DNA of 64,000 bases, taken from the NCBI GenBank assembly GCA_964631955.1, contig CAZWBA010000001.1:248001-312000 (forward strand). Direction: 5' to 3'. The translations under genes and the position numbers were made by a program. The notes under the pieces are model-generated. The model worked only from the letters and a program-made list of their open reading frames with translations. It was not told the origin of the DNA and did no database searches. Positions 61,035-64,000 of the stretch are shown here, piece after piece. This DNA comes from CAMLJR01 sp964631955 (lineage in GTDB: Bacteria > Pseudomonadota > Gammaproteobacteria > Pseudomonadales > CAMLJR01). Positions within the stretch are counted from its first letter, which is position 1; each line of letters opens with the position of its first letter.

Positions 61035-62072
61035 CTATGCCGCCGGCAGCGCGAATGTCAGCGTGAAGCGCGCGGGACAGCGCTGAATCGCGAGATCGCC
61101 CTGCACCTGCGATGCGAGCAATTGCACCAGTTGCAGCCCCAATGTATGCGTTTGCTGCAAATCGATCTGTTCCGAAATACCAATACCGTCATCGCCGATC
61201 GCCAGCTGCACGCGGTTTTCCGGCAGCGGCTGCAGACTGATGGCAATCACACCGCCGCGATCGGGCGGGAAGGCATGCTTCAACGAGTTCGTGACCAGTT
61301 CATTGACGATCAGCCCGCAGGGGATGGCGTGATTGATCGGCAGATGCACCTCATCGGTTTTTATATCCAGATAAATGCGACTCGTATCGATGCCATACGA
61401 ACCGACCAGCGTCGGCACCAGGGATTCGATCACGCTGGCGAAATCGACGCGCGCGAAATCGTGCGATTGATACAGGGTCTGGTGAATCAGCGCCATCGAA
61501 CGCACGCGATTCTGACTGTCGAGCAGAACTTCCCGGGCACGCGGATCGTCGATGCGCGAAGCCTGCATATCGAGCAGGCTATCGATGACCTGCAAATTGT
61601 TTTTCACGCGATGATGAATTTCGCCGAGCAATAATTCCTTTTCCTGCAGCGCAGCGCGTATGTGCATCTCTTTCTGCTTGCGATCGGAAATATCGACGAT
61701 CGCCGACAGCACCATCGGCCCCTCATCGGTCTCGATGGGATTCAAACCGATCTCGACGGGAAATTCGCTGCCATCCTTGCGCCGCGCGAATAAATCCCGG
61801 CCAGCACCCATCGGGCGCGATTGCGTCTCGTTGAAAAACGACTGGCGCAGTTCGGGATGCACGGCACGAAAGCGGTCGGGCAATAAAATTTCGATGAGTT
61901 GCCCGAGCATTTCGCTGCGCTCATAACCAAACAGGCGCTCGGCCTGTACATTGACCATTTCGATACGACCGCGCTGGTCGATCATGATTTTTGCGATCGG
62001 TGAAAATTCGACGAGACGCCGGAAGCGCTCTTCGAGTCTTTCGAACCGTCTGTCGGTAAATGCCTCGGTCAT
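61035..62072 (-). CDS. PAS sensor histidine kinase (HisKA_2/HWE-like)
   Basis: 345 residues. PAS domain (about 17-150: FRRLVEFSPIAKIMIDQRGRIEMVNVQAERLFGYERSEMLGQ) followed by a HisKA_2 dimerisation domain with ELLLGEIHHRVKNNLQVIDSLLDMQ (phospho-His in IHHRVKN) and an HATPase domain (GLIVNELVTNSLKHAFP; GDDGIGI; LGLQLVQLL). No membrane segment: a soluble sensor, perhaps redox- or ligand-responsive through PAS. ATG 62072 follows AAGGGCGGG; a TTG start 20 codons upstream is less likely. It lies next to a receiver-first hybrid kinase, a common pairing. Confidence 0.9.
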   Translation of the reverse strand: MTEAFTDRRFERLEERFRRLVEFSPIAKIMIDQRGRIEMVNVQAERLFGYERSEMLGQLIEILLPDRFRAVHPELRQSFFNETQSRPMGAGRDLFARRKDGSEFPVEIGLNPIETDEGPMVLSAIVDISDRKQKEMHIRAALQEKELLLGEIHHRVKNNLQVIDSLLDMQASRIDDPRAREVLLDSQNRVRSMALIHQTLYQSHDFARVDFASVIESLVPTLVGSYGIDTSRIYLDIKTDEVHLPINHAIPCGLIVNELVTNSLKHAFPPDRGGVIAISLQPLPENRVQLAIGDDGIGISEQIDLQQTHTLGLQLVQLLASQVQGDLAIQRCPARFTLTFALPAA

Positions 62073-62352
62073 GGATCCCGCCCTTACATCAAAAATCCGG
62101 CAAGCCGGCAACATTTCGTCTAGGAGTCTCAAATCAGACGATCCCTGCAGATAATAGCGGGCTGCTGTGTGCTGCTGCGCTCACAGCATGCAGATGCGCA
62201 GATTCAGCCGGATGACAGCCCTTTGTGCGCGAAGCGACAATGGCGTTAGTCGAGGCGGGAGCCTTGTAAAAAGACGGTATATTGGCCGCGCCCGCGTTTG
62301 CTAGTTTTATTCACTTGATATCAGCCGGCAGCTGTTTGCCGCACTCATCCCG
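62073..62352. other. Divergent intergenic region between kinases
   Basis: Together with 62353-62431 this 359-base gap separates two divergent kinase genes. Apart from the tandem repeat at its right end I see no coding frame and no confident promoter; TATATT near 62278 could be a -10 element. Confidence 0.35.
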
Positions 62353-62424
62353 CAACAAATTCAAGCAACAGGTTCAAGGCAGCAAGCTCAAGACAACAGA
62401 TTCGAGCCAATAACAGATTCGAGG
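62353..62424. repeat. Degenerate 14-bp tandem repeat
   Basis: Five units of the form CAACAGATTCAAG with drift: 62353 (13 bases), 62366 (14), 62380 (14), 62394 (14) and 62408 (17). It sits directly before the ribosome-binding site of the sensor kinase at 62432. Confidence 0.7.
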
Positions 62425-62431
62425 ATCGACC

Positions 62432-64000
62432 GTGAAAAAGCCTCCCCTGACGTTGACCGCCACAGTGCTGGCGATTGTCGTCATCCTGTCGTCGGCGGTG
62501 TTGCTGAAAACCATCGACGCCACCCAGCGCGCGCTGGCCGCATCCCATATCACGGCCCAGCTCAAATCCATCGTCGAACTGATTCAGCTGATGGCCGAAG
62601 ACGATATCAACCGCGTCAGCGTGATCGCCGCGACACCTCAGCTGGTCGAACTCGCGGCGAATTCGCTCGAACATCCCGACGATATCGGTGCGCGCGAAGC
62701 CTTGCGGGCCTGGCTGGTGCCGCTGTATCGCGGCCGCGGTTTTGTCGGCTTCAGTCTGATCGCACCCGATCTGCGCATTGTCGATGCATCGAGCCCCGTA
62801 TATATCGGCAAGCGCGTAATGACCGGGGGATCGCTCTGGGCCATCCGCCAGGCCGACAGCAACGGCGCCGCCATCTCGCCGCCGATCAGAGCCCTGCTGC
62901 CGGTGATGAATGACAATGTTCAGGCGCCTGTCGGCACGCAATATCAGCAGGCCTGTGCGCGCATCGAGCGCGATCATCGGCGCGTCGGTTTTCTCTGTCT
63001 TCGCTCCGACCCGGAAGGACGCCTGTTCAGTCTGCTGCGCGCGACGCGCACCGGCGAAACCGGAGAAACCTACGTCATCGACGCCGAGGGTCGGGTGCTC
63101 TCACCGAGTCGATTCCTGGCGCACGATGAACTCCACGCGAAAACGCCGCGCATCGCCGGCGCGCGCGGCGCCGTCAACAGCGAGAGCGCCAAATCCACAC
63201 TTGTCGCCGCGCGTCTGCTGGCGGATAAATCGGTGCCGACCGGCTATCTGGAAAATTATTCCGACTATCGCGGCACGCGTGTGGCCGGCGCAGGACAGTG
63301 GCTGCCCTCCATCAATATGGGCGTCATTGTCGAAGAGGATATGGCGGAAATATTTTTCGCCAATCGTGTCACGCACATCGCCATCGTCGTGCTCGATATC
63401 ATTGCGATTTCCGCGGCGGGCATCATTCTGTTTATTCAGCAGCGCTCGCGCCAGCGTCTGGCCCGCAGCGAAAAACTGCTCAATACGGTTTTATCGAATG
63501 TCGAAGCCTATGTGTATCTCAAGGATACCGACGGGCGTTATCTCTATGCCAACAACAAAGTGGCGGAGCTGTTCGGCCGCCCGCATACGGAAATCATCGG
63601 GCACACCGACAGCGAGTTAATGTCACCGGATGTCGCCCGCACGTTCATGGATATCGACAGGGAAATACTGGCGTCGGGTGTGCGCCGCGCGCTCGATGAA
63701 GATGTGGTCGACGCCAGCGGCACGGTGCATCGCTGCTGGACGATTAAAATGCCGATTCAATTATCGGGGCAGTCAACCGCGCTGATCGGTATCTCGTCGG
63801 ATATTACCGAGCTGTGGAAACTGCAGCAGGAGCTGGAAGCACGCGTCGAGGAGCGCACCCGCGATCTGCAGGAAGCGCGCAGCGCGGCAGAAGTAGCCGC
63901 CAATGCAAAATCGGATTTTCTGGCCAATATGAGTCACGAAATTCGCACGCCGATGAATGCGATTATCGGTATGTCCTATCTGGCGCTGCAGTGCGATCTC
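62432..64000 (+). CDS. Membrane sensor histidine kinase, dCache-PAS-HisKA (partial, runs off window)
   Basis: 523 codons visible. It starts with GTG at 62432 (KKPPLTLTATVLAIVVIL) behind CGAGGATCGACC. TM1 spans about residues 6-24; a large periplasmic dCache-like domain follows (about 30-310; VGFSLIAPDLRIVDASSP, TGETYVIDAEGRVLSPSRF), then TM2 (about 312-332: IAIVVLDIIAISAAGIILF), a PAS domain (YVYLKDTDGRYLYANNKVAELFGR), a coiled linker (LEARVEERTRDLQEARSAAEV) and HisKA with SHEIRTPMNAIIGMSYLAL at the window end. The ATPase domain and any receivers lie beyond 64000. It is divergent from the PAS kinase. Confidence 0.9.
   Translation, partial: MKKPPLTLTATVLAIVVILSSAVLLKTIDATQRALAASHITAQLKSIVELIQLMAEDDINRVSVIAATPQLVELAANSLEHPDDIGAREALRAWLVPLYRGRGFVGFSLIAPDLRIVDASSPVYIGKRVMTGGSLWAIRQADSNGAAISPPIRALLPVMNDNVQAPVGTQYQQACARIERDHRRVGFLCLRSDPEGRLFSLLRATRTGETGETYVIDAEGRVLSPSRFLAHDELHAKTPRIAGARGAVNSESAKSTLVAARLLADKSVPTGYLENYSDYRGTRVAGAGQWLPSINMGVIVEEDMAEIFFANRVTHIAIVVLDIIAISAAGIILFIQQRSRQRLARSEKLLNTVLSNVEAYVYLKDTDGRYLYANNKVAELFGRPHTEIIGHTDSELMSPDVARTFMDIDREILASGVRRALDEDVVDASGTVHRCWTIKMPIQLSGQSTALIGISSDITELWKLQQELEARVEERTRDLQEARSAAEVAANAKSDFLANMSHEIRTPMNAIIGMSYLALQCDL

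Overview
The window is 64 kb of a GC-rich (roughly 55-60 %) gammaproteobacterial chromosome. Support comes from a Pseudomonas/Vibrio-type polar flagellar region run by a FleQ-FleS-FleR cascade, the lptFG and pepA...valS neighbourhoods, slyX, zapE and cheV-cheR. Proteins carrying PEP-CTERM-like tails and an exosortase-associated acyltransferase suggest an environmental (water, soil or sediment) lineage that makes extracellular polysaccharide. I cannot name the genus. One assembly gap (ten N, 6676-6685) interrupts valS.

Layout. 1-8.3 kb: RDD membrane protein, lptG-lptF (LPS export), pepA, an uncharacterised acidic protein and valS. 8.6-12.3 kb: cold-shock protein, a coupled CheC-like protein plus diguanylate cyclase, slyX, a SUI1/YciH-like factor and a PEP-CTERM/exosortase-system acyltransferase behind a sigma-54-like promoter. 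12.3-40.7 kb: a large multi-TM protein, then the flagellar region: fleR, fleS, fleQ, a REC-PAS-GGDEF-EAL protein and fliS on the minus strand; fliC, flaG, fliD and a FliT-like gene on the plus strand; flgL to flgB, cheR and cheV on the minus strand; flgA, flgM and flgN on the plus strand. Sigma-54-type promoters (fleSR, fliD, flgB, flgF) and sigma-28 promoters (fliC, flgM) can be read directly and give a standard hierarchy: FleQ with sigma-54, then FleSR, then hook-basal body genes, then FliA/FlgM and flagellin.

40.86-46.74 kb: tRNA-Arg(CCT), then a segment bounded by an exact 29-bp copy of the tRNA 3' end, as in an integrated island whose integrase is gone. It holds a PhnA-like zinc ribbon, zapE, a DUF2970 protein, a ribbon-helix-helix regulator, a SulP transporter, an unknown protein, a spermidine-synthase-like protein and a small SutA-like protein. 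All four divergent intergenic regions inside it carry an ATGATAAT-type motif, mostly paired at 11-bp spacing, which looks like one regulon.

46.7-50.9 kb: a cobalamin riboswitch followed by btuB and two secreted proteins with PEP-CTERM-like anchors (one DUF4465). This is a candidate vitamin B12 surface-capture system using exosortase-anchored proteins. 51.1-56.5 kb: an evolved VgrG with a C-terminal GHSLG lipase domain, two paralogous membrane-anchored ankyrin proteins (candidate immunity) and a truncated third copy. 56.4-59.2 kb: a bufferin-type operon (cysteine-rich precursor, DUF692/MNIO enzyme, DUF2063 partner) whose last gene overlaps a TrmO-type gene. 59.3-64 kb: three sensory kinases; the last runs off the window.
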